Source: Chryseobacterium sp. Bi04
GTDB taxonomy: Bacteria > Bacteroidota > Bacteroidia > Flavobacteriales > Weeksellaceae
NCBI RefSeq assembly: GCF_918698085.1
Contig: NZ_CAKKLP010000016.1
Location: forward strand, 50,191-114,190
DNA: 64,000 nt
Direction: 5' to 3'
Shown here: positions 44,608-53,588 of the stretch, piece after piece
Layout of the letters: the number at the start of each line of letters is the position of its first letter
Position numbering within the stretch: the first letter of the stretch is position 1
Translations under genes and position numbers: made by a program
Notes under the pieces: generated by a model
What the model saw: the letters and a program-made list of their open reading frames with translations, nothing else
Databases searched by the model: none
What the model was told of the DNA's origin: nothing

Positions 44608-44618
44608 TTTTTTATAAC

Positions 44619-44658
44619 AAAAAAAACCGAAAAGAATTCTTCTTTTCGGTTTTTTTTT
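44619..44658 (+). terminator. terminator between OmpA paralogues 2 and 3
   Basis: AAAAACCGAAAAGAA / TTCTTTTCGGTTTTT stem with a run of T, just past the stop of paralogue 2. Confidence 0.85.
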
Positions 44659-44825
44659 CGATTTTGGATTTTTTTACCTATCTTTATATCATTTTCAGGG
44701 CTAAAACTCTGTTAATTGCAAATAATAATTAGTTAATTTTTAAGCAATTTAGAAAAAAATTAACATAAAATTAGTTTTTAATAAATAAAATCATTTAAAA
44801 TAACTTAACTTAAAAAAATAACACT

Positions 44826-46262
44826 ATGAAATTAAGTTTAGCAATTGTTGCTCTGGCATTAGCTATACCAAGCGCCAGCTATGCACAAGACTCAACGGCA
44901 GTTTCAACAGGAACGTATCCCAATACATTTTCTTCGGGATCTGCCAACGTTTCCCCATTTACAAACCAATCGAAGAGATTTAATGACTGGTCGATTTCAG
45001 TAGGTGCGGGTGTTCCTCTTCTTCAATCATCAGATTTGACGTCCATTAAGAATGGAAATGGTAAAAACCTTTTCGGATACTCTGCTTATGTAAGTATCGA
45101 TAAGGCCATTACTCATGCTTTTGGCCTGAAGCTACAATATGACAGAGGAGAAACAAGACAGGGTTGGTTCAATACTAAAGATGCTGCTCCCGATGCTGCA
45201 GCTGTAGGGGCAAGAACTCAGTATGATGCCATCTCTATCTTAGGAGATATCAACTTCTCTAACCTTTTAAGAAGAGTAGATAATCATTCTACTTACAGAT
45301 GGGCTCTTCATGGATATGCAGGGGTAGGTACCATTGCCTACAGAGCATACCAGAAAGACAGCAAAGGACAGAGGTTAATGACTGAAGTAAAACCTTTCAA
45401 ACTAGGTTCTATGTTTATGCAGGCCGGTACAGGTCTGAAGTTCAAAGTGAACAACAGAATCGACCTTGAAGGTAGATTGATGTATGTGATTACCGGTGAT
45501 GATGAATTTGACGGTGGCGGTGATGCATACAGTGCTATCAACAAGCGTTCTGAGCAGGTTTCAGATAATTTCTTCAATGCTACTTTAGGACTTTCCATAA
45601 AGCTAGGAAAACACGAATCTCACTTAATGTGGCATGACCCACTTCAGGAAATCTATTACAAACTTGACGTTCTGGCTAACAAAAACCAGGATATTGAAGT
45701 ATGTAAAAAAGGTGATGCTGATAACGACGGTGTATGTGATGACTGGGACAGACAGCTTGATACTCCTGCCGGAGCGAGAGTGGATGGTGCCGGTGTTGCT
45801 CTTGACACAGATCTAGATGGCGTTATTGACCTTTACGATAAGTGTGTAACTGTTCCCGGACCTGTGGAAAACAACGGTTGCCCTACCACTACTACCGGAC
45901 CTGTAGTAGAAACTGAAACTAAACTGGAAGGTATTGAATTTGATTTGAATTCTGACAGAATTTTACCATCAAATACTCCAATCTTAAATAATGCTGTTAA
46001 CTATATCAATTCTTCAAATGGTTCTTACAGTGTAATTGGTGCTACAGATACAAGAGGTACTGATGCTTATAACCAAAAGTTATCTCAAAGAAGAGCTAAT
46101 AATGTGAAGAATTACCTGATTAAAAACGGTGTTCAAAATGGTAAACTTAATGCAGTAGGAAAAGGTGAAAAAGACCTTAAATACCCTGAATGTGAGCCAG
46201 CTACAAAATGCCCTGAATGGAAAAACAGAGCGAACAGAAGAGTATACTTCGAAGCTAAATAA
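44826..46262 (+). CDS. OmpA family outer-membrane protein, paralogue 3
   Basis: 478 residues: signal peptide (ending ASYAQ), barrel and TSP3 repeats almost identical to paralogue 2 at both DNA and protein level up to VENNGCP, then a clearly different OmpA domain (LEGIEFDLNSDRILPSNTP, IGATDTRGTDAYN, KLSQRRANNVKNYL). The C-terminal PECEPATKCPEW carries two Cys that could form a disulfide. It has its own leader after the terminator of paralogue 2. Confidence 0.93.
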   Translation: MKLSLAIVALALAIPSASYAQDSTAVSTGTYPNTFSSGSANVSPFTNQSKRFNDWSISVGAGVPLLQSSDLTSIKNGNGKNLFGYSAYVSIDKAITHAFGLKLQYDRGETRQGWFNTKDAAPDAAAVGARTQYDAISILGDINFSNLLRRVDNHSTYRWALHGYAGVGTIAYRAYQKDSKGQRLMTEVKPFKLGSMFMQAGTGLKFKVNNRIDLEGRLMYVITGDDEFDGGGDAYSAINKRSEQVSDNFFNATLGLSIKLGKHESHLMWHDPLQEIYYKLDVLANKNQDIEVCKKGDADNDGVCDDWDRQLDTPAGARVDGAGVALDTDLDGVIDLYDKCVTVPGPVENNGCPTTTTGPVVETETKLEGIEFDLNSDRILPSNTPILNNAVNYINSSNGSYSVIGATDTRGTDAYNQKLSQRRANNVKNYLIKNGVQNGKLNAVGKGEKDLKYPECEPATKCPEWKNRANRRVYFEAK

Positions 46263-46284
46263 TAAACTTATTAAGTATTATATG

Positions 46285-46311
46285 AAAGTCACGCATTGCG
46301 TGGCTTTTTTT
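46285..46311 (+). terminator. terminator of OmpA paralogue 3
   Basis: AAAGTCACGC / GCGTGGCTTT stem with a 3-base loop and seven T. Confidence 0.8.
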
Positions 46312-46339
46312 GTTATATTACTTTCCTTATTTTTACCCT

Positions 46340-48247
46340 ATGATTTCTCCGCAAGATTTTCAAAAGCTAAAGTATGATACTCTTAAGTATTTCTGGGGTT
46401 ATAGCAACTTCAGAGATTCTCAGGAAGAAATTATCAATTCTGTTATTAACGAAAAAGATACACTGGTCTTACTACCCACAGGGGCCGGAAAGTCTTTATG
46501 CTATCAGCTGCCGGCATTGCTAAAAGAAGGAACATGCCTCGTCATTTCCCCACTGTTGGCATTAATGAAAGACCAGGTAAATCAGCTTAAATTCCGAAAT
46601 ATAGAAGCAGAATACCTGTCTTCAGAATTGGATGAATATGATGCGGAAGCTATTTATGGCCGATGTAAGGAAGGGCTGACAAAACTGTTGTATGTATCTC
46701 CGGAAAGGCTTACCAATACTCAGTTTTTACAGAATATTCAGGATATTCAGCTCTCATTCATTGCTGTGGATGAAGCCCACTGTATTTCAGAATGGGGACA
46801 GGATTTCCGCCCCAGTTATCAGAATATAAAAGACTTCAGAAAAAACAATCCTGAAATTCCCTGTCTTGCCCTAACAGCTACAGCAACTCCAAAGGTGCTG
46901 GAAGAAATTAAAAATAAACTAGAACTTAGAAAGCCCTCCGTATTTCAAAAAAGTTTCAAAAGAGACAATATCAAAATTTTCACTGAAGAGGTTGCTGATA
47001 AATTTCAACGTATTTTTGATATCCTGAAATACAATACAGATTCAGGAATCATCTATGTAAGAACAAGAAAAGAAGCAGAACTGTTAGCCGAGTTCCTGAA
47101 CAAAAATCAGTTGAAAAATGTAGATTATTTTCATGCAGGCTTAACGACAAAAGAGAAAAATACCAAGCAAAATATCTGGAACAGAAGTGATAATCATGTT
47201 CTTATTTCTACAAATGCCTTTGGAATGGGGATTGATAAAGATAACGTACGTTTTGTGATTCACTATTCCCCTGCTGCTTCTCTGGAGAACTATTATCAGG
47301 AAATAGGAAGATCAGGAAGAGATGGAAAAGACAGTTTTGCTTTTATGCTTTGGAATAAACAGGAGCTGCTGAACTTTGATCAGATCTTAAAAAACCAGAT
47401 TCCCAATAAAGCTGAATTTTTAAAAATTATCAGTTATCTCTACTCTATTTTTCAGGTTGCCGAATTTGAACAGCCAGAAAAAACCTTTCAGCTGAATACT
47501 GTGGGAATACAGAATTTCACAAGACTGTCTAAGGCAAAAATTAATAATGTTCTTAATTTCCTCCACAATCAGGAAATCATTTATTATAATGATCATAAAA
47601 GCCTTTCTTCACTGGAACTTTTTATGAAAGCCGATGAAATAGATCAGCTGCCACAGAAAGACGCCTATTTTATTGAACTTCTTTTCCGGACTATATCCGG
47701 TCTCACCACTCATAAAGTAATGTTCAGTGAACAGCAGGTAAGCAACAAGATTGAGGTCAGCGTTCCTTTGATCAAAGAACGCCTGAAAGAACTTCAGCAG
47801 AAAAACTACCTGGAATACATAGATGGCGCGCTTGCCAGCATCAAGTTTTTAAAACCCCGTGACGAAAGAATCATCAATCATACCTACTGGAAACTTTTTG
47901 AGCATATTCAGAGAAACAAAATCCAGAAATGGGAGGAAATGAAATTTTACGTGGAAAATAAAGACTATTGTAAGATGAAACTTATCCTCTCCTATTTTGG
48001 CGAAAAAAATTCAAAAAACTGTGGTCAGTGTTCTGTATGCGAAAAGAATAAGCAATCTATTTTCGGAAAAAATATTTCTCAGCAAATTATCAATCTACTG
48101 TCCAAGAGATCAGCAACCATTGAAGAACTTTCTGTACAGCTAAGCTACCATTCTAAAGAAAACATTTTAGAAAACCTGATTTACCTGCTGGATGCCGGAA
48201 AAGTAAAAATGCTTAATTTCAGAACATATGCACTGAATCATGAGTGA
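46340..48247 (+). CDS. recQ: ATP-dependent DNA helicase RecQ
   Basis: 635 residues from the ATG at 46340; the in-frame TTG extension lies in the terminator and is rejected. Helicase motifs: RDSQEEII, Walker A LPTGAGKSL, DEAHCISEWG, LTATAT, and motif VI EIGRSGRDGK. The RecQ zinc site is visible as YCKMKLILSYFG and CGQCSVCEK. A winged-helix RQC-like C-terminus follows; no clear HRDC domain. It unwinds DNA in recombination and repair. Confidence 0.93.
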   Translation: MISPQDFQKLKYDTLKYFWGYSNFRDSQEEIINSVINEKDTLVLLPTGAGKSLCYQLPALLKEGTCLVISPLLALMKDQVNQLKFRNIEAEYLSSELDEYDAEAIYGRCKEGLTKLLYVSPERLTNTQFLQNIQDIQLSFIAVDEAHCISEWGQDFRPSYQNIKDFRKNNPEIPCLALTATATPKVLEEIKNKLELRKPSVFQKSFKRDNIKIFTEEVADKFQRIFDILKYNTDSGIIYVRTRKEAELLAEFLNKNQLKNVDYFHAGLTTKEKNTKQNIWNRSDNHVLISTNAFGMGIDKDNVRFVIHYSPAASLENYYQEIGRSGRDGKDSFAFMLWNKQELLNFDQILKNQIPNKAEFLKIISYLYSIFQVAEFEQPEKTFQLNTVGIQNFTRLSKAKINNVLNFLHNQEIIYYNDHKSLSSLELFMKADEIDQLPQKDAYFIELLFRTISGLTTHKVMFSEQQVSNKIEVSVPLIKERLKELQQKNYLEYIDGALASIKFLKPRDERIINHTYWKLFEHIQRNKIQKWEEMKFYVENKDYCKMKLILSYFGEKNSKNCGQCSVCEKNKQSIFGKNISQQIINLLSKRSATIEELSVQLSYHSKENILENLIYLLDAGKVKMLNFRTYALNHE

Positions 48248-48249
48248 TG

Positions 48250-48290
48250 AGGCGGATAAGACCGGAGACAAGAGACTGGAGACCTAGAAG
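48250..48290. repeat. short degenerate GAGAC-type intergenic repeat
   Basis: The stretch between recQ and fmt contains GGAGACAAGAGACTGGAGAC, an internally repeated GAGAC/GGAGAC pattern unlike the AT-rich surroundings. Confidence 0.4.
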
Positions 48291-48367
48291 ATGGGATAAG
48301 ATTTTTTTGCCAGGCTGGATAGCGTTTCTTCTATCTAATTCAAACCTGCAACTATCCGCGAAAAACT

Positions 48368-48375
48368 TATCTTTG
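48368..48375 (+). promoter_or_regulatory. -7 box immediately before fmt
   Basis: TATCTTTG fits the consensus and ends 4 bases before the fmt ATG, so the transcript would be leaderless or nearly so. Confidence 0.4.
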
Positions 48376-48379
48376 TGCT

Positions 48380-49324
48380 ATGAAATCATTGAAAGTTGTT
48401 TTTTTAGGAACTCCGGAATTCGCAAAGACTTCTTTGGAGGCTATTCATCAATCTCATCATAACGTTGTAGGTGTTGTAACCGTTGCAGATAAAGCAAGTG
48501 GACGTGGGCAGAAAATTCACCAGTCACCTGTAAAAATATATGCTTCTGAAAATAATATTCCTGTTTTCCAACCTGAAAAATTGAGAAATCCTGAATTTTT
48601 AGAGGAGCTTAGAAATCTTGAAGCTGATGTTTTTGTGGTGGTTGCTTTTAGAATGATGCCTAAGGTTCTTTTTGAAATGCCAGCTATGGGAACATTTAAC
48701 CTTCACGCCTCTTTATTACCTGATTACAGAGGGGCAGCTCCCATCAATTATGCCGTAATTAATGGCGAAGAAAAAACTGGAGCCACTACATTCTTCATCA
48801 ACGAAAAAATAGATGAAGGGAATATTCTTTTGCAGGAAGAACTTAAAGTTTTACCTGACGAAAATGCAGGAGCTTTGCATGACAGGCTGATGGAAATGGG
48901 TTCAAGACTGGTGGTAAAAACATTGGATGGACTGGCTGAAAATACTATTGAGGAAAGACCCCAGCCACAAGTAGGACATCCTAAAAATGCCTATAAAATA
49001 TTTAAGGAAGACACCAAAATCAATTGGAATGCTCCTTCAAAGACCGTTCATCAGTTTATCCTTGGAATGTCTCCATATCCTGCAGCTTTCACCACTCTAA
49101 AAATTGGTGAGGAAGAAAAAGGATTAAAAATATTCGGGGGTAAATTTGAAATCTCAAATCACGGAAAACCTTCCGGAACTTTAGATATTTCAAAAAATGA
49201 GTTTAAAATTTATACCCAGGATGGAGTGTATTTTCCACAAGAACTTCAGTTGGAAGGAAAGAAAAGAATGACTGTAAAAGACTTTCTGAACGGCTTCAGA
49301 AATTTTGACGAAATAACATTATAA
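48380..49324 (+). CDS. fmt: methionyl-tRNA formyltransferase
   Basis: 314 residues. The N-terminal formyltransferase domain has FLGTPEFAKTSLEAI and the catalytic signature HASLLPDYRGAAPINYAVI; the C-terminal OB-like domain follows from about residue 205. It formylates initiator Met-tRNA with 10-formyl-THF. Confidence 0.96.
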   Translation: MKSLKVVFLGTPEFAKTSLEAIHQSHHNVVGVVTVADKASGRGQKIHQSPVKIYASENNIPVFQPEKLRNPEFLEELRNLEADVFVVVAFRMMPKVLFEMPAMGTFNLHASLLPDYRGAAPINYAVINGEEKTGATTFFINEKIDEGNILLQEELKVLPDENAGALHDRLMEMGSRLVVKTLDGLAENTIEERPQPQVGHPKNAYKIFKEDTKINWNAPSKTVHQFILGMSPYPAAFTTLKIGEEEKGLKIFGGKFEISNHGKPSGTLDISKNEFKIYTQDGVYFPQELQLEGKKRMTVKDFLNGFRNFDEITL

Positions 49325-49343
49325 GCCTGGCTATATATTAAAA

Positions 49344-49405
49344 CTTCAACCACAAAAGGCTTACCATCTTATTTCAAACAAAATATAAGCCTTTTGTGGT
49401 CGAAG
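49344..49405 (-). repeat. 20-base inverted repeat between fmt and the Crp/Fnr gene
   Basis: Arms CTTCAACCACAAAAGGCTTA (49344-49363) and TAAGCCTTTTGTGGTCGAAG (49386-49405) pair with one mismatch around a 22-base loop. It ends two bases before the Crp/Fnr stop codon. Only a short T-run follows on the minus strand, so it is either a weak terminator or an inverted-repeat remnant. Confidence 0.6.
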
Positions 49406-49406
49406 A

Positions 49407-49988
49407 CTAACTCTTACTTACAATTTTCCTGCGTATTCTGCTTATAAACTCCGGAGTTACTCCCAAATATGCTCCAATCTGTATATTGGTAAGACGATGA
49501 GCTGTTTCAGGATATTCCTTAAGAAAGTCCAGATAACGTTCATCTGACGATTTGCTTAGATTATCAATAATCCTGCGCTGTAACGCAATAATTGACCTTT
49601 GAAACTTCAGTCTCATTAATTTTTCAATTTCAGGAATTTCAAGATAAAATTTTTCTTTATCTTTCTTTGAAATAAGAAGAATTTCACTGTCTTCAATAGC
49701 CTGAATATTGAGTTTTGATGGAACATCTGTAATAAAGCTGTCAATATCTGAAAGCCACCAACCTTCAATTCCAAAGTACAGTATCTGTTCTGCACCATGG
49801 GGATCTGTATGGGAAACTTTAAAACATCCATTCACTACAAACCCTTCAAATCCACAAATCTCCCCTTCTCTTAAAAGAAAATCCTTTTTCTTTATTTTCT
49901 GAAGATGAAAAGCATTACAATACTGATTCAGTTTTTCATCTGAAATATCTACATAACCTCTGATATGTGTTTTTAAAGACTTTGTCAT
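49407..49988 (-). CDS. Crp/Fnr family transcriptional regulator
   Basis: 193 residues. A cyclic-nucleotide-binding-like beta-roll (about 20-120; LREGEICGFEGFVVNGCFKV) is followed by a dimer helix and a short helix-turn-helix region near the end, TNIQIGAYLGVTPEFISRIRR. No 4Fe-4S cysteine cluster is apparent. Such small Bacteroidota regulators have unknown ligands; targets are not evident. Confidence 0.88.
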   Translation of the reverse strand: MTKSLKTHIRGYVDISDEKLNQYCNAFHLQKIKKKDFLLREGEICGFEGFVVNGCFKVSHTDPHGAEQILYFGIEGWWLSDIDSFITDVPSKLNIQAIEDSEILLISKKDKEKFYLEIPEIEKLMRLKFQRSIIALQRRIIDNLSKSSDERYLDFLKEYPETAHRLTNIQIGAYLGVTPEFISRIRRKIVSKS

Positions 49989-50084
49989 GGTTTAAAAATA
50001 AAAAAAGGTTTAGAAAAATCCTAAACCTTTTTTGTTCTTCAATATTTTCGCAGCAAAGCTGATACTCTATTGATCATTTATCTG

Positions 50085-51206
50085 TTATAACTGAACCAGC
50101 TCAGTAACTTCTACGTCATATCCTCCAACCTGAGGTTTGATATTAGGGTTTTGAGTGATTACTTTAAACTTATTAATTCCTAAATTCTTTAAGATCTGCG
50201 TTCCAATACCGTAATCTCTGTAGTTGTATGCTAAAGTAGGGTGTTGCTCCTGCCCGTCCTGATAATTCAGGAACTGCTGAAGTTTCCTCAATGTATTTTC
50301 AGAGTTGGAAACATTATTGATGAAAATAATAGCTCCTTTTCCTGCTTCATTTACCATACCGGTTACTTTTTCCAATAAAGGTTTTTCTCCGTTATTTAAT
50401 CTAGTCAATACATCAAAATAAGAATCTGAAGACTGTACTCTTACTAAAACAGGCTCATCTACCGTCCATGCTCCTTTTGTCAAAGCAAAGTGGATCTGGT
50501 CATTCGAAGTTTCTCTGAACGCGTAGAAATCAAAATCACCGTAATGCGTTTTTACCTTTTTCTCTTCAAGTCTTTCAACCAGATTTCCTTTTTTAAGCTG
50601 ATAATGAATTAAATCTTCAATAGAAACAATTTTCATATCATGCTTCTGAGCGAATGCGTGAAGTTCCGGTAAACGAGACATTGTACCATCTTCATTCATA
50701 ATCTCACAGATTACCCCCCCTTCTTTCAATCCTGACAGATGAGTAAGGTCAATAGCAGCTTCAGTATGTCCTGCTCTTTTCAAAACGCCTCCTTTTCTTG
50801 CACGAAGCGGGAAGATATGTCCGGGTCTCATGAAATCCGTAGGCTTAGACTTTTCATCCATTAAAGCCAAAATTGTTTTAGCTCTGTCACCGGCAGAAAT
50901 ACCTGTGGAAGTCCCGTTACCCAAAAGGTCAACAGATACAGTAAAAGCAGTTTCTTTAGGATCACTGCTTCTGCTTACCATGACCTCTAATCCAAGCTCA
51001 TCACATCTTTTTTCAGGAAGAGGCATACAGATCAGTCCTCTACCGTGGAGGGCCATAAAGTTGATAATTTCCGGAGTTGTCAGTTCAGCAGCACAAAGAA
51101 AATCACCTTCATTTTCTCTATCTTCATCATCTACTACTATGATTATTTTACCATTTTTAAGGTCTTCAATAGCCTCTGGAATAGTATTTAATTTAATATC
51201 GGACAT
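50085..51206 (-). CDS. ribB: 3,4-dihydroxy-2-butanone-4-phosphate synthase with degenerate GTP cyclohydrolase II domain
   Basis: 373 residues with RibBA layout. The RibB half (1-200) is intact: DDEDRENEGDFLCAAE, GRGLICMPL, GISAGDRAKTI, and RPGHIFPLRARKGGV with HTEAAIDL. The RibA-like half (about 205-373) keeps the general fold, for example YGIGTQILKNLGI and ITQNPN, but lacks the zinc-binding cysteines of the HSECLTGD and RCDCG motifs (here RVQSSDSYFDVLTRLN) and the RQEGRGIGL loop. It should make the four-carbon riboflavin precursor, while the GTP cyclohydrolase II step must come from another gene. Confidence 0.9.
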   Translation of the reverse strand: MSDIKLNTIPEAIEDLKNGKIIIVVDDEDRENEGDFLCAAELTTPEIINFMALHGRGLICMPLPEKRCDELGLEVMVSRSSDPKETAFTVSVDLLGNGTSTGISAGDRAKTILALMDEKSKPTDFMRPGHIFPLRARKGGVLKRAGHTEAAIDLTHLSGLKEGGVICEIMNEDGTMSRLPELHAFAQKHDMKIVSIEDLIHYQLKKGNLVERLEEKKVKTHYGDFDFYAFRETSNDQIHFALTKGAWTVDEPVLVRVQSSDSYFDVLTRLNNGEKPLLEKVTGMVNEAGKGAIIFINNVSNSENTLRKLQQFLNYQDGQEQHPTLAYNYRDYGIGTQILKNLGINKFKVITQNPNIKPQVGGYDVEVTELVQL

Positions 51207-51270
51207 TTTTACTTTTTATTTTTGCAAAGATACTTATAAAAATAAGCATCTGCCAATTAATATGAATGGT

Positions 51271-52278
51271 TTATTGTGCTTGAGATAAAGAGTTGACCGC
51301 TTCTCTTATGATTTCGTAAGATCTCAGTCTTTTCTGATGATCGTAGATATGAGAATTGATAATTAGCTCATCGACGTTGAATTTATTCTGGAAATCCTGA
51401 ATTTTTTCCTGAATTTCCACCTTGTCTCCTATAAAAGTATACCTCAGCTTCTGTAAAACCATAGATTTTTCCATGGGTGACCAGATGTCATCCATATCAT
51501 CTACCGGCGGTGCAAAAGGCTTCCTGTCATTTCTTACAATATTGATAAATGCCTGGAATAAGGTAGTAGAAAGCTTATGAGCCTCTTCAGAAGTTTCTGC
51601 TGCAACTCCGTTCACACAAGCCATTACATAAGGCTGACCTAAATATTGAGAAGGTTGGAAATGTTCCCTGTATATTGTAAAGGCCATTTCCATTTGCTCA
51701 GGAGCAAAATGCCCGGCAAATGCATAAGGCAGTCCAAGTTCTGCCGCCAGCCATGCGCTGTCTGTGCTTGATCCCAATATATAAATTGGTATATCAAGGC
51801 CTTCTCCCGGAATAGCCCGTACCATCGCATCAGCATTTTCTTTGGAAAAATACCGTTGAAGCTCTATAATCTGTCTTGGAAACTGTTCATTAATAATCGC
51901 CGGATTTCTTCCCAATGCCTGAGCCGTTAATCCGTCTGTTCCGGGAGCCCTTCCTACACCCAGATCAATCCTTCCCGGAAAAAGAGATTCCAGGGTTCCG
52001 AATTGCTCTGCAATGATCAGAGAGCTATGATTGGGAAGCATAATTCCTCCTGAACCCACTCTTATTTTTTTTGTTCCATTGGCGATAAAACCAATTAAAA
52101 CTGAGGTAGCAGAACTCGCAATACTTTCCATATTGTGATGTTCGGCAAGCCAGAATCTTGTATAGTTTAAGTTTTCAGTATGAGTAGCTAAAGATAAGCT
52201 ATCCTGAAATGTATCATGAATGCTTTTTCCCTGCTTTACCGGAGCAAGGTCTAAAACAGAAATTTCAAAATTTTTCAT
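51271..52278 (-). CDS. LLM class flavin-dependent oxidoreductase
   Basis: 335 residues from the ATG at 52278 (MKNFEISVLDLAPVKQGKS); the longer frame upstream lacks family-like sequence. Bacterial luciferase-like fold features: RFWLAEHHNMESIASS, GSGGIMLPNHSSLIIAEQFG, PGRIDLGVGRAPGTD. It is an FMN-dependent monooxygenase-type protein; substrate unknown. It lies 64 bases upstream of ribB on the same strand, a possible flavin-related link. Confidence 0.9.
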   Translation of the reverse strand: MKNFEISVLDLAPVKQGKSIHDTFQDSLSLATHTENLNYTRFWLAEHHNMESIASSATSVLIGFIANGTKKIRVGSGGIMLPNHSSLIIAEQFGTLESLFPGRIDLGVGRAPGTDGLTAQALGRNPAIINEQFPRQIIELQRYFSKENADAMVRAIPGEGLDIPIYILGSSTDSAWLAAELGLPYAFAGHFAPEQMEMAFTIYREHFQPSQYLGQPYVMACVNGVAAETSEEAHKLSTTLFQAFINIVRNDRKPFAPPVDDMDDIWSPMEKSMVLQKLRYTFIGDKVEIQEKIQDFQNKFNVDELIINSHIYDHQKRLRSYEIIREAVNSLSQAQ

Positions 52279-52455
52279 AATTATAAATTGGGGCTTAAAA
52301 AACCAAACAAATTTAAAACATAAAAATTGCATTAGTTACTTTTTGTAATTGATAAGTCTGATCGCCAAGTTCAGGCAAAAACTATTGAAATTGAAGCTCT
52401 GTTTGATTCCTTTTGCTTACACAGATAAATACATTGCTTAAATAAATTTCAAATC

Positions 52456-52572
52456 ATGAAAACAAAAATCATGTATATCGAAAACAAATCCTTGGGTCAT
52501 CATGGTCCGGCATGAATAGGTTTTGTAGAATTTTCAAAATACGCAAAGAGTTACTATTCACATAACAAATAG
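52456..52572 (+). pseudogene. remnant of a small conserved Bacteroidota protein
   Basis: In one frame: MKTKIMYIENKSLGHHGPA, then TGA (52513-52515), then IGFVEFSKYAKSYYSHNK and a TAG. This resembles the N-terminus of a small family whose members start MYIE(N/L)KS...GPAWIG...FSK; a TGG Trp appears to have become TGA, and the rest of the gene is lost. The family identification is from memory. It is the only coding-like trace in the 466-base gap between the LLM gene and the protease. Confidence 0.55.
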
Positions 52573-52744
52573 TAAGAAAAAGGGATTGGCTGTAGTCAAA
52601 ACCTTTTCTGTTTAATATTTCAATTAAAAATAAACAATTCTTACAAAAACAAATATTTCAATAAAAATAATTCATACATAAGAGAAATAAATTATTATAT
52701 TAGTACTTAAATAAAATACACTTAAACACCACTAAAAATATTTT

Positions 52745-53566
52745 ATGAACAAAAAACTGACAAAAAAGACTTTCTTTATAGGTCTTATTATTGCTGCTAC
52801 TTTAGCGTCTTGTAGTAAAAACAACGATGAGATTACTGCGGAGGCTCAAAACAAGGCCTTACAGCTCGAAAATGTTAAAAATGGACGACTGGAAGGGCAA
52901 GATATTACATACGAAAGGAAGAATGGAATGAATTTTTTCCAGGGAGATATTGTACTTTCCGACCAACAGCTGGCAGGAGACAACTCACTTAATAAAGGAG
53001 GCGCCAGTTTCTCAAGATGGCCGGGAGCTAAAATTTACTATAGTGTTGCCGGTAATATGGGCTCTATCAATGCTAATAAAATCACTACAGCGGTTAATGA
53101 GTATAATTCCAAAACCAATACCCAGTGGATTCCGCGCACCAATCAGGCTAATTACGTAGAATTTATTTTTGGAAGTTCATCAGGATCAGATGGATGGGCC
53201 CATATCGGGTATCAGGGTGGAAAGCAAACTATTTCTTTGGATCAATATATTTCTGTGGGATCTGTTATCCATGAAATGGGACATACTGTAGGACTTTATC
53301 ATGAACATGCACGTAAAGACAGAGATCAGTATCTGAGTATCCAGTGGAACAATATTCAGGATGGGCAGGCTTATAATTTTAATAAGTATAATTCCGGAAC
53401 AGATATAGGTCCTTTCAATATTAATTCGGTGATGATGTATTGGCCTAATTCCTATTCTAAAAACGGACAGCCTACTATTAAGAGGGCTAACAATACTACT
53501 TTTACCTACAACAGAACAGGTTTTACAACCGGAGATATTAATACAATCAATTCGATGTATCCCTAG
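52745..53566 (+). CDS. astacin-like M12A metallopeptidase, lipoprotein
   Basis: 273 residues. Lipoprotein signal with lipobox TLASC (Cys23). The catalytic domain (about 90-273) has the full zinc motif HEMGHTVGLYHEH with His176, Glu177, His180 and His186, and the Met-turn SVMMYW about 50 residues later. It resembles flavastacin-type enzymes of flavobacteria. It probably cleaves proteins at the cell surface or periplasm. Preceded by a pseudogene and an AT-rich gap. Confidence 0.92.
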   Translation: MNKKLTKKTFFIGLIIAATLASCSKNNDEITAEAQNKALQLENVKNGRLEGQDITYERKNGMNFFQGDIVLSDQQLAGDNSLNKGGASFSRWPGAKIYYSVAGNMGSINANKITTAVNEYNSKTNTQWIPRTNQANYVEFIFGSSSGSDGWAHIGYQGGKQTISLDQYISVGSVIHEMGHTVGLYHEHARKDRDQYLSIQWNNIQDGQAYNFNKYNSGTDIGPFNINSVMMYWPNSYSKNGQPTIKRANNTTFTYNRTGFTTGDINTINSMYP

Positions 53567-53588
53567 TTTTTACAACCAAGATATCAAT

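Noticed and set aside
46310..46339. TTG-initiated extension of RecQ
   Set aside because: It runs into the terminator of the OmpA gene; the ATG at 46340 fits the family start.
51207..51270. Possible FMN riboswitch before ribB
   Set aside because: The gap to the upstream gene is only 64 bases and shows none of the conserved RFN helices.
52513..52515. In-frame TGA read as selenocysteine or programmed read-through
   Set aside because: No SECIS-like hairpin is evident and the downstream frame is only 18 codons long; loss of a Trp codon is simpler.
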